64,000 nucleotides of DNA from Nocardia pseudobrasiliensis NBRC 108224 (GTDB taxonomy: Bacteria > Actinomycetota > Actinomycetes > Mycobacteriales > Mycobacteriaceae). Below, piece by piece: positions 15,183-24,316 of the stretch. A program made the translations under genes and the position numbers. Location: positions 111,175-175,174 of the forward strand of contig NZ_BDBS01000030.1 of NCBI RefSeq assembly GCF_001613105.1, read 5' to 3'. How positions within the stretch are numbered: position 1 is the first letter of the stretch; every line of letters begins with the position of its first letter. Below the pieces are notes generated by a model, which was not told where the DNA came from, did no database searches, and saw only the letters and a list, made by a program, of their open reading frames with translations.

Positions 15183-16856
15183 TCAGGTGCCGGAGCCCGT
15201 CATCAGCATCCGGCCGTTGGTGGAATCGAAGGTGAACCATCGGTTCTCCGAGGCGGTCGTCCCGTTCTTCGTGCGATAGCTCACCGTCGCGTTCGCTCTG
15301 CCGGGACCGCTGACCTTCACATCGCTCACGCTGACCGACGCGATGGTCGACCACCAGTTCGCATAGGTCTGGTAGCCGCCGGTGGACGCTTGGTATCCGG
15401 ACGAGAGCATGCTCCACGCGCCCTGCGTATTGCCCGGCAGATTGCCGTAGTAACTGTAGAGGAACCCGCTGACGTCGGCGGGTTGGGCCGGTCCGAACGC
15501 GGTCGACGGCGGCGGCGGGGTCGTGGTGCTCGGCTTGGGTGCGGAGCTCGGCGCCGACGGGGTGGCCGAGGCTCCGCTCGACGGCGCGGCGCTGCTGCTC
15601 GGCGGCGGATTGGTCGTCGTGGTGGTGTTCGCGGGCGGGACCGCGGGCGCGCTGCTCTGCTGCGGCGCACCGGCCGGAGGCTCGCCATTGCTCGGCGTAC
15701 TGACCGCGGGCCCGACGGCCGCGTTCTGCCCGGAGCCCTTGTCCTTGTCGCCACCGCTCAGGACGACCGCCACGATGCCGATCACGACCAGCAGCACCGC
15801 CGCTCCCGCGGCGGCGAAGACCAGCACGCGCCGCCGCTGCGCCGGGCCGCTCCAATTCGGTTGCGGCACAGCCGGTGCGGTGCCGCCGCCGACCGCGGTA
15901 TTGGGAACGTGCACGGTCGGGGCGTCAGCGGAGACGGCGGCGGCATGGCCGGACAGCACCGTGGTCGCCGCGGCGGCGTCGACCGCCTCGGCCGGTTTCG
16001 GCAGGATCTTCGTCGCCGGCGGGGCGATGGTCGGGGTCCGGCCCTCGGCGACGGCCTCCAGCTCCTCCTGTGCCTTGCGCATATTCGGCCGGTCGCCGGG
16101 TTCGGAGGCCAGCAGCGCCATCAGTACCGGGCCCAGGGTCGCGGCCCGCTTCGGCTCGGGCACCTGCGCCCGCGCGACCGAATGCAGGACCGCCAGCGGA
16201 TTGTCGCCCTCGCCGAAGGGCGGCTTACCCTCCACCGCGGCGTAGAGCGTGGACCCGAGCGCGAAGACATCCGAGGACGGTTCGGGATTCTCACCGCGCG
16301 CGATCTCCGGTGACAGATACGCCGGGGTCCCGGCGAGGAAACCGGTCGAGGTGACGGTGACATCGCCGACCGCGCGCGAGATTCCGAAATCGGTGATCTT
16401 CACAGTGCCGTTGTCGGCGACGAGGATATTCGCGGGTTTCACATCCCGATGCACGATGCCCGCGTCATGGGCGGCGGCCAGCGCGGCGGCCACCTTCGCA
16501 CCGATGCGAGCCACCTCGCGGGGATCCATCGGCCCCTTCTCGCGCATGAGCGCGGCCAGGCTCGGCGCGTCGACGAATTCCATCACCAGCCACGGCTGGC
16601 CGTCCTCCTCGGCGACGTCGAAGACCGTGACGGCGTTCTGATGATGCAGCCGCGCGGCGATGCGGCCCTCGCGCATGGCGCGCATCTTCGCCTCGACCGC
16701 CTGCGAGCGGGTCAGACCGGGAGCCAACAGCAGCTGCTTGACGGCGACGGTCCTTCTGAGCCGAACGTCGCTGGCGCGCCACACGACGCCCATCGCACCC
16801 GTGCCGATGGGGTCGCCCAGTCGATACCGTCCCGCGATCAGCCGGTCTGACGTCAT
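15183..16856 (-). CDS. Membrane Ser/Thr protein kinase (PknB-like)
   Basis: The protein has 557 residues from the ATG at 16856 (GGAGGG upstream). The cytoplasmic Hanks-type kinase domain spans residues 1-270: Gly loop IGTGAMGVVW, catalytic Lys in VAVKQLLL, catalytic loop VHRDVKPANIL, DFGISR and the activation-loop end GTPAYLSPE. A Pro/Ala linker leads to one transmembrane helix (VLVFAAAGAAVLLVVIGIVA), then a long Ser/Pro/Thr-rich spacer and an extracytoplasmic domain of about 110 residues ending NGRMLMTGSGT. The external part has no PASTA repeats and resembles small NTF2-like sensor domains. The stimulus and targets are unknown. Confidence 0.92.
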   Translation of the reverse strand: MTSDRLIAGRYRLGDPIGTGAMGVVWRASDVRLRRTVAVKQLLLAPGLTRSQAVEAKMRAMREGRIAARLHHQNAVTVFDVAEEDGQPWLVMEFVDAPSLAALMREKGPMDPREVARIGAKVAAALAAAHDAGIVHRDVKPANILVADNGTVKITDFGISRAVGDVTVTSTGFLAGTPAYLSPEIARGENPEPSSDVFALGSTLYAAVEGKPPFGEGDNPLAVLHSVARAQVPEPKRAATLGPVLMALLASEPGDRPNMRKAQEELEAVAEGRTPTIAPPATKILPKPAEAVDAAAATTVLSGHAAAVSADAPTVHVPNTAVGGGTAPAVPQPNWSGPAQRRRVLVFAAAGAAVLLVVIGIVAVVLSGGDKDKGSGQNAAVGPAVSTPSNGEPPAGAPQQSSAPAVPPANTTTTTNPPPSSSAAPSSGASATPSAPSSAPKPSTTTPPPPSTAFGPAQPADVSGFLYSYYGNLPGNTQGAWSMLSSGYQASTGGYQTYANWWSTIASVSVSDVKVSGPGRANATVSYRTKNGTTASENRWFTFDSTNGRMLMTGSGT

Positions 16857-16931
16857 GATGTTGTAGCCCTCCTGCGCTTGCACGCCGAGCCGCCATGCCA
16901 CTCTGCGTGAAGCCCGGAATCTCGAAAAACC

Positions 16932-19900
16932 CTACGCGTTGAAGTATTTCGCTTCCGGATGCAGTAGGACGAACGCATCCGTCGACTGCTCCGGATGCAG
17001 TTGCAACTCCTCCGACAATGTCACACCGATGCGCTCGGATTCCAACAGCGATACGAGCTTGGCGCGATCCGCCAGGTCGGGGCAGGCACCGTAGCCGAAA
17101 GAGTAACGCGCTCCACGATATCCGAGTTTGAAGTACTCCTGCACGTTGGAGGGGTCCTCATCGGCGACCGAATGCCCTTCCAGCACAAGTTCTTCACGGA
17201 TGCGCCGATGCCAGTATTCGGCCAGCGCCTCGGTCAGCTGCACGCCGATACCGTGTACCTCGAGGTAATCGCGGTAATTGTTCTCGGCGAACAGTTCGTT
17301 CGCGAAATCAGCGATCGGCTGGCCCATGGTGACGAGTTGGAACGGCAGCACATCCACCTGCCCGCGCGCGACCGCGACTTCGCGCGAACGCACGAAATCG
17401 GCGATGCACAGGAACCGGTCGCGCTGCTGACGCGGAAATGTGAACCGATACCGCTCGGCCGCTTCCGGATTCGGCTCCGCCAGCACGATCACATCGTCAC
17501 CCTCGGATACGACCGGGAAGTACCCGTAGACGAGCGCGGCATGCTGGAGCACGCCCTGAGCGGTGAGCCGATCCAGCCAGTACCGCAGCCGCGGGCGGCC
17601 CTCGGTCTCCACCAGTTCCTCATAGCTCGGCCCCTCGCCGCCGCGCTGGCCGCGCAGGCCCCATTGCCCCAGGAACAGCGCACGCTCGTCGAGCAGGCCC
17701 GAATACTCGTGCACCGCAAGCCCTTTGACCACCCGGGTGCCCCAGAACGGCGGAGTCGCGACCGGCAGGTCGGCGGCCACATCCGAGCGCTCGGGCACCT
17801 CGACGGGCACCTCCTTCGCGCGCCGCTCCTCGGCGATGCGCTTGGAGCGCTCGTGGCGGGCCTTGCGTTCGGCGGCCTTCTCCCGCTCGGCGATCGCCTC
17901 CGGGGAGTCGGGATCGCCGCTGCCGCCGCGCTTGCGTGTCATGATGTCGTCCATCAGCCGCAGGCCCTCGAAGGCGTCACGCGCGTAGTGCACATCGCCG
18001 TGGTAGACATCGGTGAGATCGTTCTCGACATAGGAGCGGGTCAGCGCCGCGCCGCCCAGCAGCACCGGGAACTGATCGGCCATTCCGCGGGTGTTGAGCT
18101 CCTCGAGGTTCTCCTTCATCACCACGGTCGACTTGACCAGCAGTCCGGACATGCCGATCACATCGGCCTTCTTGTCCACCGCGGCGTCCAGGATCGCCGA
18201 GATCGGTTGTTTGATACCGAGATTGACGACCTCGTAGCCGTTGTTGGACAGGATGATGTCGACCAGGTTCTTGCCGATGTCGTGCACATCGCCCTTCACC
18301 GTCGCCAGCACGATGCGGCCCTTGCCGGAGTCGTCGGTGGCCTCCATATGCGGTTCGAGGTAGGCGACCGCGGTCTTCATCACCTCGGCCGACTGCAGTA
18401 CGAACGGTAGCTGCATCTGACCGGAACCGAACAGCTCGCCCACGGTTTTCATACCCGCCAGCAGCGTCTCGTTGATGATCCGCAGCGGCGGCACCTCCTG
18501 CATCGCCGCGTCGAGATCGCCTTCCATCCCGGCCTTCTCACCGTCGACGATGCGGCGCTCGAGCCGTTCGAACAGCGGCAGCGCCGCCAGTTCCTCCGCG
18601 CGCGACGCCTTGGACGAGGAGGTCGACACACCCTCGAACAGCGCCATCAACTTCTGCAGCGGGTCGTAGTCCTCGGTGCGGCGGTCGTAGACCAGATCCA
18701 GCGCGGTCTCGCGGTGCTCGTCCGGGATCCGGCTCATCGGCAGGATCTTCGAGGCGTGCACGATCGCCGAATCCAGTCCGGCCTGAACGCATTCGTGCAT
18801 GAACACCGAGTTCAGCACCTGACGGGCGGCCGGATTCAGACCGAAGGAGATATTGGACAGACCCAGGGTGGTCTGCACATCGGGACGGCGGCGCTTGAGT
18901 TCGCGGATGGCCTCGATGGTTTCGATGCCGTCGCGGCGCGACTCCTCCTGGCCCGTGCCCAGGGTGAAGGTCAGGGTGTCGATGATGATGTCGGATTCGG
19001 CCAGACCCCAGTTGCCGGTGATGTCATCGATCAGCCGCTCGGCGATCTCGACCTTCTTGGCTGCCGTGCGGGCCTGCCCCTCCTCATCGATGGTCAGCGC
19101 GACCACCGCGGCGCCGTGTTCGGCGACCAGCCGCATGGTCTGCTGGAAGCGCGAATCCGGTCCGGCGCCGTCCTCGTAGTTGACCGAGTTGACCGCGCAG
19201 CGGCCGCCCAGATGTTCCAGACCCGCCCGCAGCACCGGGGTTTCGGTGGAGTCGAGCATGATCGGCAGCGTGGACGCGGTGGCCAGTCGCGAGGCCAGTT
19301 CGGACATATCGGCCGTGCCGTCGCGGCCGACGTAGTCCACGCACAGATCCAGCATGTGCGCGCCGTCGCGGGTCTGATCCTTCGCGATGTCCAGGCACTT
19401 CTGCCAGTCCCCCGCCAGCATCGCCTCGCGGAAGGCCTTGGAGCCGTTGGCATTCGTGCGCTCGCCGATCATCAGGACCGAGGCGTCCTGTTCGAACGGG
19501 ACCGCGGTGTACATACTCGACACCGCGGGCTCGTGATCGGGCGTACGTTCGGCTTGGCGCGCGTCGGCGACCGCCTCGGCCACCTGGCGGATGTGCTCGG
19601 GGGTGGTGCCGCAGCAGCCCCCGACCATCGAAAGTCCGAATTCGGTGACGAAGCCGCGCAGCGCGACGGCCAATTCCTCCGGCGTCAGCGGATACTCCGC
19701 GCCGTTGGCGCCCAGCACCGGCAGGCCCGCGTTGGGCATCACCGACACCGGCACCCGGGCGTGCTTGGACAGATGCCGCAGATGTTCGCTCATCTCATCC
19801 GGGCCGGTGGCGCAGTTGAGTCCGATCATATCGATGCCCAGCGGCTCGATGGCGGTGAGCGCCGCGCCGATCTCACTGCCGACCAGCATGGTGCCGGTGG

Positions 19901-20510
19901 TCTCGACGGTGACGTGGGTGATGATCGGAATCCGCCGCCCCGCCTTGGCCATCGCGCGCCGGCTGCCGGTCACCGCGGCCTTGACCTGCAGCAGGTCCTG
20001 ACAGGTCTCGATCAGGATCGCGTCCGCGCCGCCGTCGAGCATGCCCAGCGCGGCCTCGGTGTAGGCGTCGCGTAACGCGGCGAACGGGGCGTGGCCCAGG
20101 GTGGGCAGTTTGGTGCCCGGGCCCATCGAGCCCAGTACGTAGCGCGGGGTTCCGTAGGAGGTCAGGCCCATCTCGTCGGCGACCTCGCGGGCCAGTCGGG
20201 TGCCGCGCTCGGACAGATCGCGGATGCGGTCGGAGATGTCGTAGTCGGCGAGGTTGGGCAGGTTGCAGCCGAAGGTGTTGGTCTCGACCGCGTCGGCACC
20301 GGCCTCGAAGTACGCGCGGTGGATATGGCGCAGCACGTCGGGACGGGTGTCGTTGAGGATCTCGTTGCAGCCCTCGAGGCCGCGGAAATCGTCGAGCGTG
20401 AGGTCCGCGGCCTGCAACATCGTGCCCATGGCACCGTCACCGATCAGAACACGCCGGGACAGCGTGTCGAGCAGCGTGGTATCGAACTCGGCGCGGGAGG
20501 GCACAGACAT
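16932..20510 (-). CDS. metH: Cobalamin-dependent methionine synthase
   Basis: It transfers a methyl group from methyltetrahydrofolate via cobalamin to homocysteine. The protein has 1192 residues in four modules. The homocysteine domain begins with IGDGAMGTMLQAADL and has zinc cysteines in GLNCATGPDE and VGGCCGTTPEH. The pterin domain follows from about 345. The B12 domain has GDVHDIGKNLV, whose His is the lower cobalt ligand. A C-terminal reactivation domain from about 890 includes the SAM-site segment YRGARYSFGYGACPDL. The ATG at 20510 (MSVPSRAEFD) follows a -10 box at seven bases, so the transcript looks leaderless; no cobalamin riboswitch is visible. It corresponds to Rv2124c. Confidence 0.97.
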   Translation of the reverse strand: MSVPSRAEFDTTLLDTLSRRVLIGDGAMGTMLQAADLTLDDFRGLEGCNEILNDTRPDVLRHIHRAYFEAGADAVETNTFGCNLPNLADYDISDRIRDLSERGTRLAREVADEMGLTSYGTPRYVLGSMGPGTKLPTLGHAPFAALRDAYTEAALGMLDGGADAILIETCQDLLQVKAAVTGSRRAMAKAGRRIPIITHVTVETTGTMLVGSEIGAALTAIEPLGIDMIGLNCATGPDEMSEHLRHLSKHARVPVSVMPNAGLPVLGANGAEYPLTPEELAVALRGFVTEFGLSMVGGCCGTTPEHIRQVAEAVADARQAERTPDHEPAVSSMYTAVPFEQDASVLMIGERTNANGSKAFREAMLAGDWQKCLDIAKDQTRDGAHMLDLCVDYVGRDGTADMSELASRLATASTLPIMLDSTETPVLRAGLEHLGGRCAVNSVNYEDGAGPDSRFQQTMRLVAEHGAAVVALTIDEEGQARTAAKKVEIAERLIDDITGNWGLAESDIIIDTLTFTLGTGQEESRRDGIETIEAIRELKRRRPDVQTTLGLSNISFGLNPAARQVLNSVFMHECVQAGLDSAIVHASKILPMSRIPDEHRETALDLVYDRRTEDYDPLQKLMALFEGVSTSSSKASRAEELAALPLFERLERRIVDGEKAGMEGDLDAAMQEVPPLRIINETLLAGMKTVGELFGSGQMQLPFVLQSAEVMKTAVAYLEPHMEATDDSGKGRIVLATVKGDVHDIGKNLVDIILSNNGYEVVNLGIKQPISAILDAAVDKKADVIGMSGLLVKSTVVMKENLEELNTRGMADQFPVLLGGAALTRSYVENDLTDVYHGDVHYARDAFEGLRLMDDIMTRKRGGSGDPDSPEAIAEREKAAERKARHERSKRIAEERRAKEVPVEVPERSDVAADLPVATPPFWGTRVVKGLAVHEYSGLLDERALFLGQWGLRGQRGGEGPSYEELVETEGRPRLRYWLDRLTAQGVLQHAALVYGYFPVVSEGDDVIVLAEPNPEAAERYRFTFPRQQRDRFLCIADFVRSREVAVARGQVDVLPFQLVTMGQPIADFANELFAENNYRDYLEVHGIGVQLTEALAEYWHRRIREELVLEGHSVADEDPSNVQEYFKLGYRGARYSFGYGACPDLADRAKLVSLLESERIGVTLSEELQLHPEQSTDAFVLLHPEAKYFNA

Positions 20511-20517
20511 GTACTCA

Positions 20518-20523
20518 AGAGTA
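20518..20523 (-). promoter_or_regulatory. -10 box of leaderless metH
   Basis: TACTCT on the minus strand ends seven bases before the metH ATG. There is no ribosome binding site in the spacer GTACTCA region, supporting a leaderless transcript. Confidence 0.5.
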
Positions 20524-20707
20524 AGGGGAGTGTCAGACAATCCCGCTGGAGAGCTACTCCACACCGGCTCGGACGTGTCCCGCGCCACATCCGTTCGCAC
20601 GGCGGCGGGGTGTTTGCCCGAATCGCGTCCGGCCCACCCCGGCCAGCGGGGCAGGGGCGACACGCAGGTTCGGAGCTTATGCCGTGAACACCAAGGCCCC
20701 AACCCCG

Positions 20708-20713
20708 TAGGCT
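20708..20713 (+). promoter_or_regulatory. -10 box of leaderless PAC2 gene
   Basis: TAGGCT ends six bases before GTG 20720. This favours that codon over the in-frame GTG at 20714. Confidence 0.5.
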
Positions 20714-20719
20714 GTGCGA

Positions 20720-21607
20720 GTGAACCCCAGTGCAACACCCGATCCGGAACTGCCGACGCTGCGTGATCCGGTCCTCGTCGCCGCCTTCGAAGGCTGGAAC
20801 GACGCGGCCGACGCGGCCAGCGGTGCGGTCGAACATCTGGAACTGATCTGGGACGCCGAACCCCTCGCCGAACTGGATTCCGAGGACTACTACGACTACC
20901 AGGTGAACCGTCCGACCGTGCGTCAGGTCGACGGTGTCACGCGCGAAATCCAATGGCCCTCGACGACGCTGTCGGTGTGCTCGCCCCCGGGCAGCGAACG
21001 CGATGTGGTCCTGCTGCACGGCATCGAACCCAATATGCGATGGCGCAGTTTCTGCACCGACATCCTCGAATTGGTCGAACAGCTCGGTGTCACAACGGTT
21101 GTCATACTCGGCGCGCTGCTGGCCGACACTCCCCACACCCGGCCCGTGCCGGTCACCGGAACCGCCTACAGCAAGGAGGCGGCCGAACGTTTCAATCTCG
21201 AGCAGACCCGCTACGAGGGCCCGACCGGAATCACCGGTGTACTGCAGGACGCCTGTGTGCGCGCGGGCGTTCCGGCCATCTCGTTCTGGGCCGCGGTGCC
21301 GCACTACGTTTCGCAGCCGCCGAATCCCAAGGCGACCATCGCGCTGCTGCACCGGGTCGAGGATGTGCTCGATATCGAGGTCCCGCTGGGCGAGCTGCCC
21401 GCGCAGGCCGAGGACTGGGAGGCCGCGGTCGACGAGATGACCGCCGGTGACGAGGAAGTCACCGAGTACGTGCGCTCCCTCGAGGAGCGCGGGGACGCGG
21501 CGATCGATCTGAACGAGGCGATGGCCAAGATCGATGGCGATGCCATCGCGGCCGAATTCGAGAAGTATCTGCGCCGGCGCGGACGGCCGGGCGGGTTCGG
21601 GATGTAG
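20720..21607 (+). CDS. PAC2 family protein (Rv2125-like)
   Basis: The protein has 295 residues. The PAC2 (proteasome assembly chaperone 2-like) fold is indicated by LVAAFEGWNDAADAASGAVE near the start, the segment YYDYQVNRPTV, VVLLHGIEPNMRW, and GALLADTPHTRPVPVTGTA, all conserved in the actinobacterial family, followed by an acidic C-terminal helical region and a basic end (YLRRRGRPGG). Role: PAC2 proteins are related to proteasome assembly chaperones, but the bacterial function is not established. It is divergent from metH, as Rv2125 is from Rv2124c. Confidence 0.9.
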   Translation: MNPSATPDPELPTLRDPVLVAAFEGWNDAADAASGAVEHLELIWDAEPLAELDSEDYYDYQVNRPTVRQVDGVTREIQWPSTTLSVCSPPGSERDVVLLHGIEPNMRWRSFCTDILELVEQLGVTTVVILGALLADTPHTRPVPVTGTAYSKEAAERFNLEQTRYEGPTGITGVLQDACVRAGVPAISFWAAVPHYVSQPPNPKATIALLHRVEDVLDIEVPLGELPAQAEDWEAAVDEMTAGDEEVTEYVRSLEERGDAAIDLNEAMAKIDGDAIAAEFEKYLRRRGRPGGFGM

Positions 21608-21742
21608 GCGGGGTCCGCTTCGTCCGGAGCGGACACTTTCGAATGCGACGACCTACTGGTCGGTCTGCTGTACGTCTGCGACGGGATCCCGGGATGGCGG
21701 CCGCGAATTCGTTTGCGACGCACCAGGACCGCCGCGGGCCGG

Positions 21743-22072
21743 CTACTGCGCGATCTGCACCTCGGGGATGCGCTCGACGGTCCACACCCGCGCCTGGACC
21801 TCGTGCGCCAGTTTGGCGATCAGAAGATCACGCGGAATGGTCTGGCCGGCAAGATGATCGAGCGACGGCACCACCACGTGGTGGGCATCGGCCCGCTTGA
21901 GCTCGGCCGTCAGCTCCGCGAACGCGGTGCCGTCGCCCGGAGTCGATTCATGGAACGTCGCGGCGAAGCACAGTCCCGCCGAACGCGCGAGGCTGCACAT
22001 GGCGTCCTCGAGCTCCTCGGTGCGACCGTCGGCCAAGTCGTCACGCACGTATCCATAGATCAACGCTTCCAC
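21743..22072 (-). CDS. Small serine-recombinase-fold protein lacking the catalytic serine
   Basis: The protein has 109 residues from the GTG at 22072, placed by GGAGG upstream. The pattern ALIYGYVRDDLADGRTEELE, then LARSAGLCFAATFHES and HHVVVPSLDHLAG matches the N-terminal domain of resolvases (YxRVSxxxQ...S.DRL). The active-site Ser region is replaced by Arg-Asp-Asp, and there is no DNA-binding domain. It is thus probably catalytically dead and regulatory. It is divergent from an XRE-TPR regulator with 208 bases between starts, an arrangement also common in Streptomyces. Function unknown. Confidence 0.65.
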   Translation of the reverse strand: MEALIYGYVRDDLADGRTEELEDAMCSLARSAGLCFAATFHESTPGDGTAFAELTAELKRADAHHVVVPSLDHLAGQTIPRDLLIAKLAHEVQARVWTVERIPEVQIAQ

Positions 22073-22280
22073 CCGAACCTCCGTTTGGATGTGGATTGAT
22101 TCGCTGTTCCGTTGTTTGGATCGCCCGATAGCGGCTATCGCCGAAGCGGGTCCCTGCTGTAACGAATCTCGTGCACTGACCAGTGTGCGGTACTCACAGA
22201 TGCAATTGCAGATGTCAATACGCGGACATCTTTGTGCCCTATCCGGGCCACTCAGCGTTAACTGGTGGGATACTACGAAG

Positions 22281-23513
22281 GTGACCGCTGGTGACGATCG
22301 ACCCGTCTGGGCTGTTCGGATGCGTTCGGAGCGAGATGCTCGGGGGTGGTCACAGGCCGACGCCGTTCGCGCGATGCGCGCCAAGTCTTCTCACAACCTA
22401 CCCACGGACAGCACACTGCTGCGGAACTGGCGGCGCTGGGAGTCCGGCGAGTCGCGGCCCGACGACTTCTACGCCCCGATCATCGCGGCCGCCTTCGACA
22501 CCGTGACGGCGGCGTTCTTCCCCAAGGCCAGACCGAATCGGGACGACGAACTGCTGTCGTCAACAGGTATGGACACCCTCGAATTCATCGGGCGCCTGCG
22601 GATGTCGGATGTCTCGTCGGCGACGCTGGACGCCATCCGAATCACCGCGGAGCGGCTGTGCTGCGAATACCCGTGCGCCGATCCGCTGGAACTGCATTCC
22701 GAGGGTACGGCGTGGCTGCGGCGCATCACATCCCTACTGGACGGTCGGCTCACGTTGGCGCAGCATCGCGAGGTGCTGGTTCTGGCCGGATGGGTTGCGC
22801 TCCTGGTGGGTTGCGTCGATTACGACCTGGGCTGGCGGACCACCGCCGAGGCCACCCGCCGGGCCGCGCTGTCGCTGGGCCAGGAGGCCGAGCATGTCGA
22901 AATCCAGGGCTGGGGCGCGGAAATGGCGGCCTGGTTCGCGCTCACGCAGGGCAATTACCGCGGTGCGATCGATGCCGCCGAAGGCGGTCTGGCGACCACC
23001 GGGCAACATGGCGTGGGCGTCCAGTTGGCCGCGCAGCAGGCCAAGGCGTGGGCCCGCATCGGCGATCGGCAGGCCATGGAGAACGCGTTGCGGCGGGGTC
23101 GGACAATCCTCGAAAGATTGGACCATCCGGCCAATTTGGACAATCACTTCGTCGTCGACCCCCAGAAGTTCGACTTCTACGCCATGGACTGCTGCCGCGT
23201 CGCCGGCGACGACCGCTTGGCCGAAAGCTATGCCCGCCAAGTCATCCGCACCTCCACCGGCCCCGACGGCAGCATCCGCAAACCCATGCGCGTCTCCGAG
23301 GCCCAACTGACCCTCGCCGTCGTCGCCGTCCGCGACCGCGACCTGGAACTGGCCGTCGACGAGGGCATGCGCGCCTTCGCGGGCAAACGCCGCTCCCTAC
23401 CGTCGCTGCTGTGGATCGCGGGCGAGGCCGCCCGGGAGATGATCGAGCGCTTTCCGGGCGATCCACGCACACGGAACTATTTGGACCAGCTGCGCTCCCT
23501 CGCGGCGAGTTGA
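22281..23513 (+). CDS. XRE-family regulator with TPR-like C-terminal domain
   Basis: The protein has 410 residues from a GTG at 22281; GATACT ends six bases upstream, fitting a leaderless start, and earlier starts add an unlikely Cys-rich tail. A DNA-binding helix-turn-helix lies at about residues 15-60 (DARGWSQADAVRAMRAKS, LLRNWRRWESGESRP). A helical TPR-like region fills the rest, with VLVLAGWVALLVGCVDYDLG, then GAEMAAWFALTQGNYRGAID and AWARIGDRQAMENALRRGR. The architecture parallels the first XRE gene of the window but the sequences differ. The divergent resolvase-like gene is a likely partner or target. Confidence 0.75.
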   Translation: MTAGDDRPVWAVRMRSERDARGWSQADAVRAMRAKSSHNLPTDSTLLRNWRRWESGESRPDDFYAPIIAAAFDTVTAAFFPKARPNRDDELLSSTGMDTLEFIGRLRMSDVSSATLDAIRITAERLCCEYPCADPLELHSEGTAWLRRITSLLDGRLTLAQHREVLVLAGWVALLVGCVDYDLGWRTTAEATRRAALSLGQEAEHVEIQGWGAEMAAWFALTQGNYRGAIDAAEGGLATTGQHGVGVQLAAQQAKAWARIGDRQAMENALRRGRTILERLDHPANLDNHFVVDPQKFDFYAMDCCRVAGDDRLAESYARQVIRTSTGPDGSIRKPMRVSEAQLTLAVVAVRDRDLELAVDEGMRAFAGKRRSLPSLLWIAGEAAREMIERFPGDPRTRNYLDQLRSLAAS

Positions 23514-23521
23514 ATGGTTGC

Positions 23522-23527
23522 TAGTCT
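23522..23527 (+). promoter_or_regulatory. -10 box of leaderless DUF2127 gene
   Basis: TAGTCT ends six bases before ATG 23534, with no ribosome binding site. Confidence 0.5.
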
Positions 23528-23533
23528 CGCCCG

Positions 23534-24298
23534 ATGGACTTCAGTCTGCGGAGTTGTTCGTGGCGGGGGCATGCCACTTATGCGCCGGACGAGGCGGAAC
23601 TGGCGGCGCGGCTGCATGTTTCGACGCCTGCCGGGGAGGCTTGGCGGTGTTTGCGGTGCGGGGACTTCGTGGTGGGTGAGCCGCGGCATCGGGGGCCCGC
23701 CGACGAGGCGCCGGAAGTGCCGCGCGGGCGGCTGCTGCGGGATCGGTTCATCATGCGGTTCCTGGCGGTGGAGCGGGTGTTGCGCGGGCTGGTGTTCATC
23801 GCGCTCGCGGCGGGGGTGTTCAAGGTGCGCAATTCGCAGGATCGGCTGCGGGCGGCCTTCGACAAGGAGATGCCGCTGATCCGGCCGCTGGCCGACCAGA
23901 TCGGCTGGAACCCGGACAATTCGAAGATCGTGCACTTCATCGAGAAGGGCTGGACCCTCTCGCCGACCACGCTCACCTTGATCGCCGCCGGTTTGCTCGC
24001 CTATGCCGCAATCGAAATCATCGAGGCCGTGGGCCTGTGGCTGGTCCAGCGCTGGGGCGAATACTTCGCGGTCATCGCGACCAGCATCTTCCTGCCGATC
24101 GAGATCTACGAGCTCACCGAGAAGATCACCGTGGTGCGCCTGGGCGCACTGCTGATCAACGTCGTGGCCGTGATCTGGCTGCTCTGGTCGAAGCGACTGT
24201 TCGGTATCAACGGCGGCGGACGCGCTTACCACGCCGAGCACAGCGAGGAGAGTCTGCTCACCGTGGAACGCGCGGCCGTCGCGGAGAACGCCGCCTGA
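23534..24298 (+). CDS. DUF2127-type integral membrane protein
   Basis: The protein has 254 residues. A soluble N-terminal part contains a zinc-like pair WRCLRCGDF and HATYAPDE, then four hydrophobic helices (ERVLRGLVFIALAAGVFKV; LTLIAAGLLAYAAIEIIEAV; YFAVIATSIFLPIEIYELTE; LLINVVAVIWLLW). The helix pattern with GLWLVQRWGEYFAV matches DUF2127, a family of unknown function. A short soluble tail follows. It ends 18 bases before the JetA gene on the same strand, but the separate leaderless promoter of jetA means that linkage to the condensin operon is uncertain. Confidence 0.7.
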   Translation: MDFSLRSCSWRGHATYAPDEAELAARLHVSTPAGEAWRCLRCGDFVVGEPRHRGPADEAPEVPRGRLLRDRFIMRFLAVERVLRGLVFIALAAGVFKVRNSQDRLRAAFDKEMPLIRPLADQIGWNPDNSKIVHFIEKGWTLSPTTLTLIAAGLLAYAAIEIIEAVGLWLVQRWGEYFAVIATSIFLPIEIYELTEKITVVRLGALLINVVAVIWLLWSKRLFGINGGGRAYHAEHSEESLLTVERAAVAENAA

Positions 24299-24303
24299 TC
24301 GGC

Positions 24304-24309
24304 TACCCT
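24304..24309 (+). promoter_or_regulatory. -10 box of the jetABC operon
   Basis: TACCCT ends seven bases before the GTG at 24317. It lies right after the stop of the membrane-protein gene and would give a leaderless jetABC transcript. Confidence 0.45.
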
Positions 24310-24316
24310 CTTCCCG

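Noticed and set aside
20511..20719. Cobalamin riboswitch in front of metH
   Set aside because: No B12-box-like sequence was found, and a -10 box seven bases before the ATG leaves no leader.
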